Assembly: GCA_003153315.1 (NCBI GenBank)
Contig: PLYA01000077.1
Location: forward strand, 2,527 to 66,526
Reading direction: 5' to 3'
Source: Bacteroidota bacterium
GTDB lineage: Bacteria > Bacteroidota > Bacteroidia > B-17B0 > Aurantibacillaceae
DNA: 64,000 bases
Below the pieces are notes generated by a model that saw only the letters and a list, made by a program, of their open reading frames with translations, made no database searches and was not told the DNA's origin. Positions 48,754 through 58,093 of this stretch are shown here, in pieces (positions within the stretch are counted from its first letter, which is position 1; every line of letters begins with the position of its first letter). Both the position numbers and the translations under genes were made by a program.

Positions 48754-49395
48754 CTACTTTTTCCTTATTAAGGTAATGCCATCTCTTAATGGAAGCATTA
48801 CTTTTTCTACTCGGTTATCTTTGGCAATCTTTTCGTTAAAGGCTTGCAGAGCAAGGGTATCTTTATCTTTATTGGCAGCCAAATCAAGTATTTTACCACT
48901 CCACAAAACATTATCTGCCATAATTACTCCGCCACTGTTTAGTTTATCAAACACCAAATCGTAATATAGAGAGTAATTGTTTTTATCGGCATCTATAAAA
49001 ACTAAATCTATCCCGTTTGGTAGCTGTGGTATAAGCGTTACAGCGTTATCTATTCTGAAATCTATTTTGTTTTTATATACGGATTTATCAAAGAAGGTTT
49101 TAGCCAGTAGGGCTGTTTCGGGATTAATATCAATGGTAATTAACTTTCCCTTTTCTGTTAAACCTTTGGCAAGGCATAGTGCCGAATAACCTGTAAAAGT
49201 ACCAATCTCAAGGATGTAGTTGGGTTTAATAAATTGCGATAGGAATGATAAAAAAATCCCCTGCAAATGACCGCTAAGCATGCGGGGTTGGGTTGTTTTT
49301 AAATGCGTTTGGCGGTTAAGTTCTTTAAGCAGCTCATCTTCTGCATCGCTGTGTTGCAGGCAATAGGTATTTAATTCTTCTGATATGAATTCCAT
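48754..49395 (-). CDS. O-methyltransferase (class I SAM-dependent)
   Basis: ILEIGTFTGYSALCLAKGL, LVFIDADKNNY, GGVIMADNVLWSGKI. Confidence 0.93.
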   Translation of the reverse strand: MEFISEELNTYCLQHSDAEDELLKELNRQTHLKTTQPRMLSGHLQGIFLSFLSQFIKPNYILEIGTFTGYSALCLAKGLTEKGKLITIDINPETALLAKTFFDKSVYKNKIDFRIDNAVTLIPQLPNGIDLVFIDADKNNYSLYYDLVFDKLNSGGVIMADNVLWSGKILDLAANKDKDTLALQAFNEKIAKDNRVEKVMLPLRDGITLIRKK

Positions 49396-49450
49396 AACAC
49401 AAATATAAAAAAATGCGCGAGGTGGTAGCTGCGCAGATAAATATTTCCTC

Positions 49451-49458
49451 TATCTTTG
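49451..49458 (+). promoter_or_regulatory. Bacteroidota-type -7 promoter box
   Basis: TATCTTTG ending 3 nt before the gmk ATG. Confidence 0.5.
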
Positions 49459-49461
49459 CAC

Positions 49462-50034
49462 ATGCCGGAAGGAAAACTTATTATATTTTCTGCCCCCTCA
49501 GGCTCAGGTAAAACAACCCTGGTGAGGCATTTGGTGGCAGTAATGCCCGATAAACTCCAGTTTTCTATTTCCGCCACCAGCCGTGCTAAAAGAGGTGCCG
49601 AAGAGCACGGTAAAGACTACCTCTATTTAACCTTCGAAGAATTTAAGCAAAAGATTGCAGACGGCGATTTTTTAGAGTGGGAAGAAGTATATCCAGGTAC
49701 CTATTACGGTACGCTTAAGAGCGAAGTTGAGCGCATTTGGGCAACAGGTAAAAACGTTATTTTTGATATTGATGTGCAAGGCGGATTAAACTTAAAATAT
49801 CATTTTAAGGATAAGGCTTTAGCTGTTTTTGTAATGCCGCCCTCAATAAAGATATTGGAAGAGCGTTTAAATTCACGCCAGACGGATAGCCCAGAAAGTA
49901 TTGCCCTACGAGTGGAAAAAGCAGAAAAGGAACTGCAAACTGCCAAGCTTTTTGATTGCTTTATTCTTAATGAACATCTAGAAACCGCCTGTAAAGAAGC
50001 TGAAAGACTGGTAGGTGATTTTTTAAAGAAGTAA
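49462..50034 (+). CDS. gmk: Guanylate kinase
   Basis: GKLIIFSAPSGSGKTTLVRHL, FSISATSRAKRGAEEHGKDYLYLT, FDIDVQGGLNLK. Confidence 0.96.
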   Translation: MPEGKLIIFSAPSGSGKTTLVRHLVAVMPDKLQFSISATSRAKRGAEEHGKDYLYLTFEEFKQKIADGDFLEWEEVYPGTYYGTLKSEVERIWATGKNVIFDIDVQGGLNLKYHFKDKALAVFVMPPSIKILEERLNSRQTDSPESIALRVEKAEKELQTAKLFDCFILNEHLETACKEAERLVGDFLKK

Positions 50035-50210
50035 AATCTTTATTGTTTGGGCTTTCCCCCACCGCAGGTGGGGTTGGGCTTTACACGCTGCATGGCAGCT
50101 TGCTATCAAATGCCTTTTTGGTATTCAGCGATACCGATAAAAATAATAAAGACGCTAAGGGTAAAAAGGCAAAAATTGCTTGTTTTAGGGCTTAAATTTG
50201 CTTTTGGAGG

Positions 50211-50630
50211 TCATCGAATTGTTGCGGATTATCATCGAATTGTTTCGGATTAGCGTTGTTTCGTTTCTGGAGACCGTCGAATTCGTTCGGATTGTCATTG
50301 TTTCGTGTGGGGAACATCATTGTTTCGTTTCCGGAGACCGTTGTTTCGCTTCAAGACATCATCGAATTTGTTCGGATTGTCATTGTTTCGTTTCAAGAGA
50401 GCGTTGAAAGCGCTTGGAACACCGTTGAACTGGTTCGGGATAGCATTGAACTATGGGGGAACATCATTGAATTGTGAGGAATGCCATTGAATTGCTTTGG
50501 AAGAGCATTGAACGAGTGGGGGATATCATAGAATTATTTAGGATTATCATTGAATAAATTGGGAAGGATGTTGAACGAGTGGGGAACATCATCGAATTTA
50601 TGCAGATATTCATTTCTCTGCAAGAAGATG
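50211..50630. repeat. Degenerate tandem array, about 20 units at 21-bp period
   Basis: Anchor (tcat/gcgt/ccgt/gcat)(t/c)gaa occurs at 50211, 50232, 50253, 50274, 50295, 50317, 50338, 50359, 50380, 50401, 50422, 50443, 50464, 50484, 50505, 50526, 50547, 50568, 50589, 50610. Confidence 0.9.
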
Positions 50631-50638
50631 TAAAAGAT

Positions 50639-51118
50639 TTAATCCGAGCTATCGTCGTTCAAAATATCGAATATCAAATCCTGCTCGTAGCCTTTACCGA
50701 TGGCATAGCGCACGAGTTTTTGTTTCTTCTTCAGATGATTTTTTTCGGTAATGGTTTTAGCTTTTTGTTCTAACACCTTTTTGAGTGTCTTTATATACTC
50801 GTTGCCATCAATTTCTTTTAATCCTTTTTGTATGCAGTAGTCGCTGATTCTACGAGCCTTTAATTCCTGTTTAATCTTAACCTTTCCCCACTTCTTTATT
50901 CGGAATTTTCCTCCGGCAAAAGCTTTGGCGAAACGTTCTTCGTTTACAAAGTTTTCGTCTATCAATCGGGCAATCAGGTTCTCCACATCATCACTTCTCA
51001 AGCCATAGCCATACAGTTTATCGCGCACCTCTTGCTGGCAGCGCTCCTGATAGGCGCACCAATCGCGTGCTTTTAAAAAAGCCTGTTGTGGTGTATGGTA
51101 CTTTATCTCCTTTTCCAT
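50639..51118 (-). CDS. recX: Regulatory protein RecX
   Basis: ALKARDWCAYQERCQQEVRDKL-type start, LIDENFVNEERFAKAFAGGKFRIKKWGKVKIKQELKARRI. Confidence 0.93.
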   Translation of the reverse strand: MEKEIKYHTPQQAFLKARDWCAYQERCQQEVRDKLYGYGLRSDDVENLIARLIDENFVNEERFAKAFAGGKFRIKKWGKVKIKQELKARRISDYCIQKGLKEIDGNEYIKTLKKVLEQKAKTITEKNHLKKKQKLVRYAIGKGYEQDLIFDILNDDSSD

Positions 51119-51168
51119 GCGCCATAAAAGTAATAAATATGCATATCTATTTGTATTTTTGCCGCCCC

Positions 51169-51984
51169 ATGGCCGACGATTTAAATCAAAAAACAGATAT
51201 GCCCTTCTTCGAGCACATCGAAGCCCTGCGCTGGCACTTGCTGCGCAGCCTTGGGGTAATTGCCGGGTTGGGTATTTTGCTGTTCTTTTATAACGATATT
51301 CTTTTCGGAAAAATTTTGTTTGGTCCGCGCCATCAGGACTTTATTACGTATAAAGTTATCTGCAAACTGGGACAATATTTGTTTCACGATAATTCTGCTT
51401 GTATACAAGTTGCTACGCAAGACCTAATCAATACCGACCTTGCCGGACAGTTTACCATGCACATGTGGGTGTCTTTTATTGGCGGGGTAATCCTCGGCAT
51501 GCCTTATGTATTGTGGGAACTGTGGAAGTTTATTTCTCCTGCGTTAAAAAACACTGAAACCAGACCGGTAAAGGGCTTTGTATTTGTATCAACTATTTTG
51601 TTTTTGATGGGTGTTGCCTTTAGTTATTTTATGGTGTTTCCCCTCACCTGGAACTTCCTTGCCCCTTATGCTGTGAGTGGAGACGTAAAGAATTTAATTT
51701 CATTTGATTCTTATGTGTCAAACCTGACTACATTAACCCTAGCTTTTGGGTTGGTATTTGAGATGCCCGTGGTGGTTTATTTTCTTAGCAGGATGGGTTT
51801 ATTAACCCCTGCCTTTATGCGCAAATACAGGCGACATGCAATAGTAGTAATATTAGTGCTTGCCGCTTTTATTACCCCCACCTCTGATATACCTACCATG
51901 ATGGCGGTGTTTGTGCCGCTTTATCTGTTGTATGAGGCCAGCATATTTGTTTCGGCTTATGTAAATAAAAAGCATTTCGCTTAG
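51169..51984 (+). CDS. tatC: Sec-independent protein translocase TatC
   Basis: MPFFEHIEALRWHLLRS, GMPYVLWELWKFISPAL, FGLVFEMPVVVYFLSRMGL, ITPTSDIPTMM. Start at 51169 behind a TATTTTTG box. Confidence 0.96.
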   Translation: MADDLNQKTDMPFFEHIEALRWHLLRSLGVIAGLGILLFFYNDILFGKILFGPRHQDFITYKVICKLGQYLFHDNSACIQVATQDLINTDLAGQFTMHMWVSFIGGVILGMPYVLWELWKFISPALKNTETRPVKGFVFVSTILFLMGVAFSYFMVFPLTWNFLAPYAVSGDVKNLISFDSYVSNLTTLTLAFGLVFEMPVVVYFLSRMGLLTPAFMRKYRRHAIVVILVLAAFITPTSDIPTMMAVFVPLYLLYEASIFVSAYVNKKHFA

Positions 51985-52020
51985 CCCTAAAAAAACCTAT
52001 ATTTGGTTGCCTTTAAATTG

Positions 52021-54057
52021 ATGCGCAAACTATTTTACATACTTTTTATTTCTGCTACCCTCTCTCAGCTTGCTTATGCGCAAGACAAAAAACTGATTGA
52101 TAGCCTTAGAGTTGTATTGAAAAAAGGCACAGGTACAGAGAGACAGAAGTCGCGTAACCTTGCCCAATTGGGATGGAACGTTAGCTATGCAAATTTGGAA
52201 GAAGGTTTAAAATATGCCGAAGAAGCCTATAAGATTGCCAAAGAAAACAATTACGGACCAGAAATAGCTAATGCTGCTAATGTAATAGGTACCATTTATA
52301 TGGACATGGGTAATTACCCGCAAGCCATTGAGTATTTGCAAATAGCCATTAGTTGCGCTGAAAAAAACAAAGACAAAAGGAGCGCAGCCGTTTCCTCAAG
52401 TAATCTTAGTATTATTTACAATATGCGTAAAGAATACAGAAAGGCAATTGAAGCAGGTTTAAGAGCATATCCCAACGTAAAAGAATCCCCTTCCAATTTT
52501 ATTTCTACCTGCTTAAATATTGCCGGTAATTATATGGAAATGAAAAAGACGGATTCATCCATGTATTACCTCAATCAGGCGCTGGATTATTGTGCTAAAT
52601 ATAAAATAGATTCTCTGCTTCAATCTTCGGTATATAATAGTCTGGCAGGCGCTTATCATGATATGAAGGATGAAGTTACTGCCAAGCAATATATTATAAA
52701 AGCCCTTGATTTTGTAAGAGATACTACCCAGTATTATTATTTAGCGCAACACTACAGAACACTTGCAGAGATACAGGTTTCGTTAAAAGAACACCCTGCA
52801 GCACTTATCTCCATTAATAAATCGCTTGTATATGCCAAATCAGTTGGCGTTAAAGAATATGAAAGAAGTTGCTACGAAATTCTTTCTAAAATATATGAAG
52901 CTCAAAACAATATACCAAAGGCTTATGAATTTTATAAACTGGCTACGCAAATAAAGGATACCATTTTTACTTCTGAAAACGAAAAGCAGATAAAATTTAC
53001 AGAAGCAAAATTTGATGCAGATAAGAAAGAAAGAGAAATAGAATTGCTTAATAAAGATAATAAGCTGCAGGAAGAAAAACTGCATAAGAATAAAATACTT
53101 ATTAATGCCTTTGTGTGGGGTGGTATTATTCTTTTTATAGCGCTTGGTTTGGCTATTTATGCTTTTGTAAATAAACGTAAAGCAAACAGGAAGTTAGTTT
53201 CGCTTAACAATGAAGTGCATAGTCAAAGAAATCAATTACTGGAAAAGAACAAAGCCATTACCGATAGCATACATTATGCTAAAAGAATACAAAATGCGCT
53301 CCTAACATCGGAAACATACATAAAGAAACATCTCCCGCAGTTCTTTATTTTAAATATGCCCAAAGATATTGTGAGCGGAGATTTCTATTGGGCTTATTCA
53401 CATGGCAGTAAAATATACTTTATGTGCGCCGATTGCACGGGGCATGGCGTACCGGGTGCCTTTATGAGTTTGTTGGGGATTAATTTCTTAAACGAAATTG
53501 TAATAGAAAAGAAGATTACACAACCCAATTTAGTGTTGAATGAATTGCGTAAAGAAATTATACAATCTTTAAATCAGCAAGGTTCAGAAGAAACAAAAGA
53601 TGGTATGGATTGCGCCCTTTGTTGTATTGATACAAATGCGTTGGATATTGAAATTGCTGCCGCTAATAATTGTGTGTGGATTATACATCCACCCGATACT
53701 GCTATGCAAACAGATGCAGAGGGGAAATTGAAACTAAGTCCTGGCTTTAGGTTCACGGAGATTAATCCGGATAAAATGCCGGTAGGTAAATCTCCTAAAG
53801 ACGATACTTCGTTTACCTCAAAGAATTATAATCTTAAAAAGGGAGATTGTATTTTTATGTTTAGCGACGGCTTTGCTGACCAATTCGGCGGCCCAAAGGG
53901 AAAGAAGTTAAAGTACAAACTGCTTAAAGAAACTGTTTTTAAAAATTGTCATTTGCCTATGCAACAACAAAAGCAAATACTGCAAGAATACTTTGCTACA
54001 TGGAAGGCAAATTACGAGCAGGTTGATGACGTTTTAGTAGTAGGAATAAAAGTATAA
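52021..54057 (+). CDS. TPR-repeat + TM + SpoIIE/PP2C phosphatase signalling protein
   Basis: TPR units in N-half; KDIVSGDFYWAYSHGSKIYFMCADCTGHGVPGAFMSLLG...FSDGFADQFGGPKGKK. Start adjusted to MRKLFY. Confidence 0.9.
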   Translation: MRKLFYILFISATLSQLAYAQDKKLIDSLRVVLKKGTGTERQKSRNLAQLGWNVSYANLEEGLKYAEEAYKIAKENNYGPEIANAANVIGTIYMDMGNYPQAIEYLQIAISCAEKNKDKRSAAVSSSNLSIIYNMRKEYRKAIEAGLRAYPNVKESPSNFISTCLNIAGNYMEMKKTDSSMYYLNQALDYCAKYKIDSLLQSSVYNSLAGAYHDMKDEVTAKQYIIKALDFVRDTTQYYYLAQHYRTLAEIQVSLKEHPAALISINKSLVYAKSVGVKEYERSCYEILSKIYEAQNNIPKAYEFYKLATQIKDTIFTSENEKQIKFTEAKFDADKKEREIELLNKDNKLQEEKLHKNKILINAFVWGGIILFIALGLAIYAFVNKRKANRKLVSLNNEVHSQRNQLLEKNKAITDSIHYAKRIQNALLTSETYIKKHLPQFFILNMPKDIVSGDFYWAYSHGSKIYFMCADCTGHGVPGAFMSLLGINFLNEIVIEKKITQPNLVLNELRKEIIQSLNQQGSEETKDGMDCALCCIDTNALDIEIAAANNCVWIIHPPDTAMQTDAEGKLKLSPGFRFTEINPDKMPVGKSPKDDTSFTSKNYNLKKGDCIFMFSDGFADQFGGPKGKKLKYKLLKETVFKNCHLPMQQQKQILQEYFATWKANYEQVDDVLVVGIKV

Positions 54058-54066
54058 GATTTAGAA

Positions 54067-54774
54067 ATGCAAGCTGTTATTATAGTTGCAGGTGGTATAG
54101 GTAGCCGTATGAATACGGAGCTCCCCAAGCAGTTGATAGAGATAAACAATAAACCTGTTATTGTATATAGTATTGAAAGGTTTCTTGCTTTTAATAAGGA
54201 TATTCAGGTAATTATTTCTCTGCACAAAGATTATTTTGATTTGTTTGAAAAGATAAAAGCCAAGTATAATCTAGTAAATATAGAAGTAGTAGAAGGCGGA
54301 GAAACGCGCTTTCAATCGGTTAAAAACGCCTTAGCTGTTTTAAAGAAAGAAGTTTCAGTTGTTGGCATACATGACGCTGCTAGACCTTTGGTTTGTTTAC
54401 AAACGATACAAAATGCTTTTGAAGGAGCAGAACAGCATGGTGCCGCAGTTCCGGTAATAGCAATGAATGAAACAGTACGCAAGATACGCGGTAATAAATC
54501 CAGAACGGTTGACAGGAATAAATTCAAAATAGTGCAAACCCCACAATGTTTTAAAAAGGATGTTTTAATTGAAGCATATCAGCAGGCCTATAATCCTTTC
54601 TTTACTGATGATGCCAGTGTGGTTGAAAAGGCAAAGCATACCATTACCTTAACAGAAGGAAATAAAGAAAATATTAAAATAACCTTTCCACAGGATTTAA
54701 TTATAGCACAAATGCTTTTACAGCATTCAGCGAAACAAAAAGAAACTAAAAAAGATATAGAAACGAAGAGCTAA
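54067..54774 (+). CDS. ispD: 2-C-methyl-D-erythritol 4-phosphate cytidylyltransferase
   Basis: VIIVAGGIGSRMNTELPKQLIEINNKPVI, GIHDAARPLV, IVQTPQCFKKD, TDDASVVEKA. Confidence 0.93.
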   Translation: MQAVIIVAGGIGSRMNTELPKQLIEINNKPVIVYSIERFLAFNKDIQVIISLHKDYFDLFEKIKAKYNLVNIEVVEGGETRFQSVKNALAVLKKEVSVVGIHDAARPLVCLQTIQNAFEGAEQHGAAVPVIAMNETVRKIRGNKSRTVDRNKFKIVQTPQCFKKDVLIEAYQQAYNPFFTDDASVVEKAKHTITLTEGNKENIKITFPQDLIIAQMLLQHSAKQKETKKDIETKS

Positions 54775-54789
54775 AGCCTTTTAAAGTAA

Positions 54790-56388
54790 ATGTTAGATTG
54801 TTATGATATAGCTGAAAAATTGCAGCTTACCTCCAAACTAATGGAGTTACACGATGGAAATCAATTCAAGATAAAAGCTTTGGCCAATGGGGCCTTCCGT
54901 CTATCTAAAATGCATATTGCTCCCGAAGATTTTACCGAAGAAAAAATTGCACAGCAGGAAGGTATCGGTAAAAGCATTTCAAAAACCATTGTAGAGATTG
55001 CCCATGCAGGTACCTCAAAAGAGTTAGATAAGTTGTTAAATGAAACCCCGGCAGGTGTTATTGAAATGCTTTCTGTTAAAGGTATCGGACCTAAAAAAGT
55101 AAAACAACTTTGGAAAGAACTGGAAGTTGAAAGCCCGGGTGAGTTATTATATGCATGCCACGAAAATCGTTTAGTAGATTTAAAAGGCTTCGGACAAAAA
55201 ACACAGGAAAGCATAAAACAAAGCATCGAGTTTATGCAAACCGCCAGTGGCAAAGCTCACTATGCTGCTGTTGAGGAATTGGCTGATAGTTTTGTTGAAG
55301 AACTAAAAGAGCTTCAATATGTTTCCAACATTAGTTTAACGGGAGATATTTATAGAAAGAATGAAACACTTAGTAGTATTGATATATTAGTTGCATCTGA
55401 TGAAGTATTTGAACAGGAGTTCAAAAGCCCACCGCCGGTAAATCTTATCTTTGTTACTGAAGAAGAGTTTTATTATGAGCTGATTAAAACTTCTTCTACA
55501 CCCGAGCATTTAAAGAAAATAAAATTTGACTCACTTACTGATAAAAACTTTTTGTCGGAAGAAGATGTTTACAAAGCATTAAATCAACCTTATTTTATTC
55601 CCGAATGGAGAGATGGGTTATTTGATGAAGAAATTCACGAAAAATATCCAACCCATTTAATTGAAGAGAAGGACTTAAAGGGTATTCTGCATAACCATAG
55701 TACGTATAGCGATGGTGCAAACACATTAGAAGAAATGGCAACTTATTGCAAAGAGCTGGGTTATGAATACTTTGGCATTGCCGACCATAGCAAGAGTGCA
55801 ACTTATGCAAACGGATTAAAAGAAGAAAGGATACTTGCTCAACATAAAGAAATTGATGAGTTAAATAAAAAGTTAGCACCCTTTAAAATCCTGAAAGGAA
55901 CCGAGTGTGATATTTTATATGATGGATCACTTGATTATTCTAATGATGTACTTGCAACCTTTGATTATGTAGTTGCTTCTATCCATCAGCATTTTAAAAT
56001 GGATGAAGAAAAGGCAACAGCACGTTTAATTAAAGCTATAGAAAATCCTCACACTACTATTTTAGGTCATCCAACAGGTCGTTTATTGCTTGGCCGCCCT
56101 GGTTATCCCATCAACCACAAAAAAGTAATAGATGCTTGTGCAGCTAATAAAGTAGTGATGGAATTAAATGCACATCCTTATCGTTTAGATATTGATTGGC
56201 GATGGATACCGTATTGTCTGGAAAGAGGTGTAAAGATTTCCATTAATCCCGATGCGCATGAAAAGAAAGGTTTTCATGATATGCATTATGGAGTTTGTGT
56301 GGCTCGTAAGGGTTTGCTGACAAAAGATTTTTGTTTTAACGCTTTTGGCTTAAAGGAAATGGAAGACTATTTAAAGTCAAAGAAATAA
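54790..56388 (+). CDS. polX: DNA polymerase X family protein with C-terminal PHP domain
   Basis: HhH motifs SVKGIGPKKVKQLW and LKGFGQKTQESIK; PHP LKGILHNHSTYSDGANTLEEM, GIADHSKSATYA, LGHPTGRLLLGR, MELNAHPYRLDIDW. Confidence 0.92.
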   Translation: MLDCYDIAEKLQLTSKLMELHDGNQFKIKALANGAFRLSKMHIAPEDFTEEKIAQQEGIGKSISKTIVEIAHAGTSKELDKLLNETPAGVIEMLSVKGIGPKKVKQLWKELEVESPGELLYACHENRLVDLKGFGQKTQESIKQSIEFMQTASGKAHYAAVEELADSFVEELKELQYVSNISLTGDIYRKNETLSSIDILVASDEVFEQEFKSPPPVNLIFVTEEEFYYELIKTSSTPEHLKKIKFDSLTDKNFLSEEDVYKALNQPYFIPEWRDGLFDEEIHEKYPTHLIEEKDLKGILHNHSTYSDGANTLEEMATYCKELGYEYFGIADHSKSATYANGLKEERILAQHKEIDELNKKLAPFKILKGTECDILYDGSLDYSNDVLATFDYVVASIHQHFKMDEEKATARLIKAIENPHTTILGHPTGRLLLGRPGYPINHKKVIDACAANKVVMELNAHPYRLDIDWRWIPYCLERGVKISINPDAHEKKGFHDMHYGVCVARKGLLTKDFCFNAFGLKEMEDYLKSKK

Positions 56389-56408
56389 TTCTATATCTTT
56401 GATTCTAA

Positions 56409-57356
56409 ATGAGTATTAAAGTCTTTTTGTTTCATCGTGTTAATCCTCATCCAGACCCTATATGGCCTCCCATTACTCCCGGTCATTTTGAACGAATTGT
56501 AAAATATCTTAAAAGAAACTTTGAAGTAGTTCCTCTTGAAGAAACTCTTTTGGGGAATTATAAACCTACTAAATCAAAAAAACTTTGCGCTATTACTTTT
56601 GATGATGGTTACAGAGATTTTATTGAGTATGCTATGCCTGTTATAAATAAGTATAAGGTGCCCACATCCATTTATGTTATTACAGATTGTGTGGACTCAT
56701 GTTTACCTCCTTGGACATACTTATTTAACTTCTTCCTTCTTAATACAAGTATAACTTCTTTAGAAGTTGAGTCTATTGAAATACCCCCTTCTTTAAGAAA
56801 AAATAATTGGAAGAATTTAGAAGAGAAGATAGATTTAATTAAACAATTCTCGCCTATACTAAAAACAATCTCGGATGAAGGAAAAGAGGATATTATGCAG
56901 CAAATGCAGGTACAAATAACTGATGTGGAAATGCCAAAGAATCTTATGCTTAATTGGGATGAAATTAGATTACTTAAAAATGAAGGGGTTGAAATAGGTT
57001 CTCATTCAGGAAAGCACCCTGCTTTATCAAAAGACTTTCATTTGGATAGTGTAAGGCATGAATTGGAAAGGTCTGGAAAAGAAATAAAAGCAGCAATCGG
57101 TAAATTTCCAATTGCTATATCTTATCCTTTTGGGATTTATAATAGCCAAGTTAAGAAGATTGCAAAAGAAGTAGGTTATAAAATGGGTTTAACAGTGCTA
57201 CCTAAACCATATACTTTAAATGATGACCATTTTGAAATTCCAAGAATAGAATTATATAGCGAACCTTTTTATAAAACCCGTTTTAGAATGAATGGACAAT
57301 TGCAGGTGCTTAAAAATGTTTTCTCATTAGAGAGGTCCATTCATCCTAATAGATAG
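56409..57356 (+). CDS. Polysaccharide deacetylase (NodB-homology)
   Basis: CAITFDDGYRDFIEYAMPVI, EIGSHSGKHPALS, AISYPFGIYN. Confidence 0.9.
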   Translation: MSIKVFLFHRVNPHPDPIWPPITPGHFERIVKYLKRNFEVVPLEETLLGNYKPTKSKKLCAITFDDGYRDFIEYAMPVINKYKVPTSIYVITDCVDSCLPPWTYLFNFFLLNTSITSLEVESIEIPPSLRKNNWKNLEEKIDLIKQFSPILKTISDEGKEDIMQQMQVQITDVEMPKNLMLNWDEIRLLKNEGVEIGSHSGKHPALSKDFHLDSVRHELERSGKEIKAAIGKFPIAISYPFGIYNSQVKKIAKEVGYKMGLTVLPKPYTLNDDHFEIPRIELYSEPFYKTRFRMNGQLQVLKNVFSLERSIHPNR

Positions 57357-57358
57357 GA

Positions 57359-58087
57359 ATGCTTGAAATTACGACTCATCAGTTTTTATTTTTTAAACGA
57401 AAAGAGTTTTGGTTTTATAATTCTGAAGAAATTAACAAGGGAACTTATAATGCCTTTTGTTATAGTAATGAAAAGGATTCTTATAAGAGGGAAAATGTTC
57501 TGAAAGCACAAACAAGTCTTATTAACCTTGAGAAATCTTCTGAAGAATTATTTAATCAAATAAACCGGACATTTAAATACCATATTCATAAAGCTGAGGA
57601 TATTGGGATTACAACTAATGTTGATTATTCTCCCTCGCTTATAAAGTGTAATCAAATAATAAATGAGTTTTCAGTCTTTGCAAATAAGAAGGGAATAGAA
57701 TGGAGTTTTCAAAGAATAAGGTCTTTACAGAAATTAAATAAGATTATTGTTTCAGAAGCTTTCCTAAAAGAGGAGAAAGCAGTTACCCATGTTTATTTGC
57801 ATGATGGACACAGAGTAGTTTTATTACATTCCTATCATTCCCATAGTTTAGTAGATGAAAAAATGAAAGGTTACGCTAATAAGTATTTGCACTGGAAAGA
57901 TATACTGGATTTCAAAGACCTTGGATTAAAGCAATATGACTTTGGCGGAATTAATATTCAGCAACATCTTGGTATAAGTAATTTTAAAATGTCTTTTGGT
58001 GGAGATGTTATAGATTGTTATAGTTACATTGAAGTAAATCCTTTCATTGCCATTGCTATTAATTTCCTTAAGAAATTAAGAAAGTAA
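57359..58087 (+). CDS. GNAT/FemAB-like hypothetical protein
   Basis: ORF immediately downstream of the deacetylase; C-terminal YDFGGINIQQHLGISNFKMSFGG resembles FemAB/GNAT_6 proteins. Confidence 0.55.
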   Translation: MLEITTHQFLFFKRKEFWFYNSEEINKGTYNAFCYSNEKDSYKRENVLKAQTSLINLEKSSEELFNQINRTFKYHIHKAEDIGITTNVDYSPSLIKCNQIINEFSVFANKKGIEWSFQRIRSLQKLNKIIVSEAFLKEEKAVTHVYLHDGHRVVLLHSYHSHSLVDEKMKGYANKYLHWKDILDFKDLGLKQYDFGGINIQQHLGISNFKMSFGGDVIDCYSYIEVNPFIAIAINFLKKLRK

Positions 58088-58093
58088 ATAGCC

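Noticed and set aside
50047-50490. Four overlapping plus-strand ORFs over array 3
   Set aside because: Mutually overlapping in several frames, all produced by the 7-codon period.
50211-50630. CRISPR array
   Set aside because: No invariant repeat alternating with unique spacers; every 21-bp unit is degenerate and there are no cas genes.
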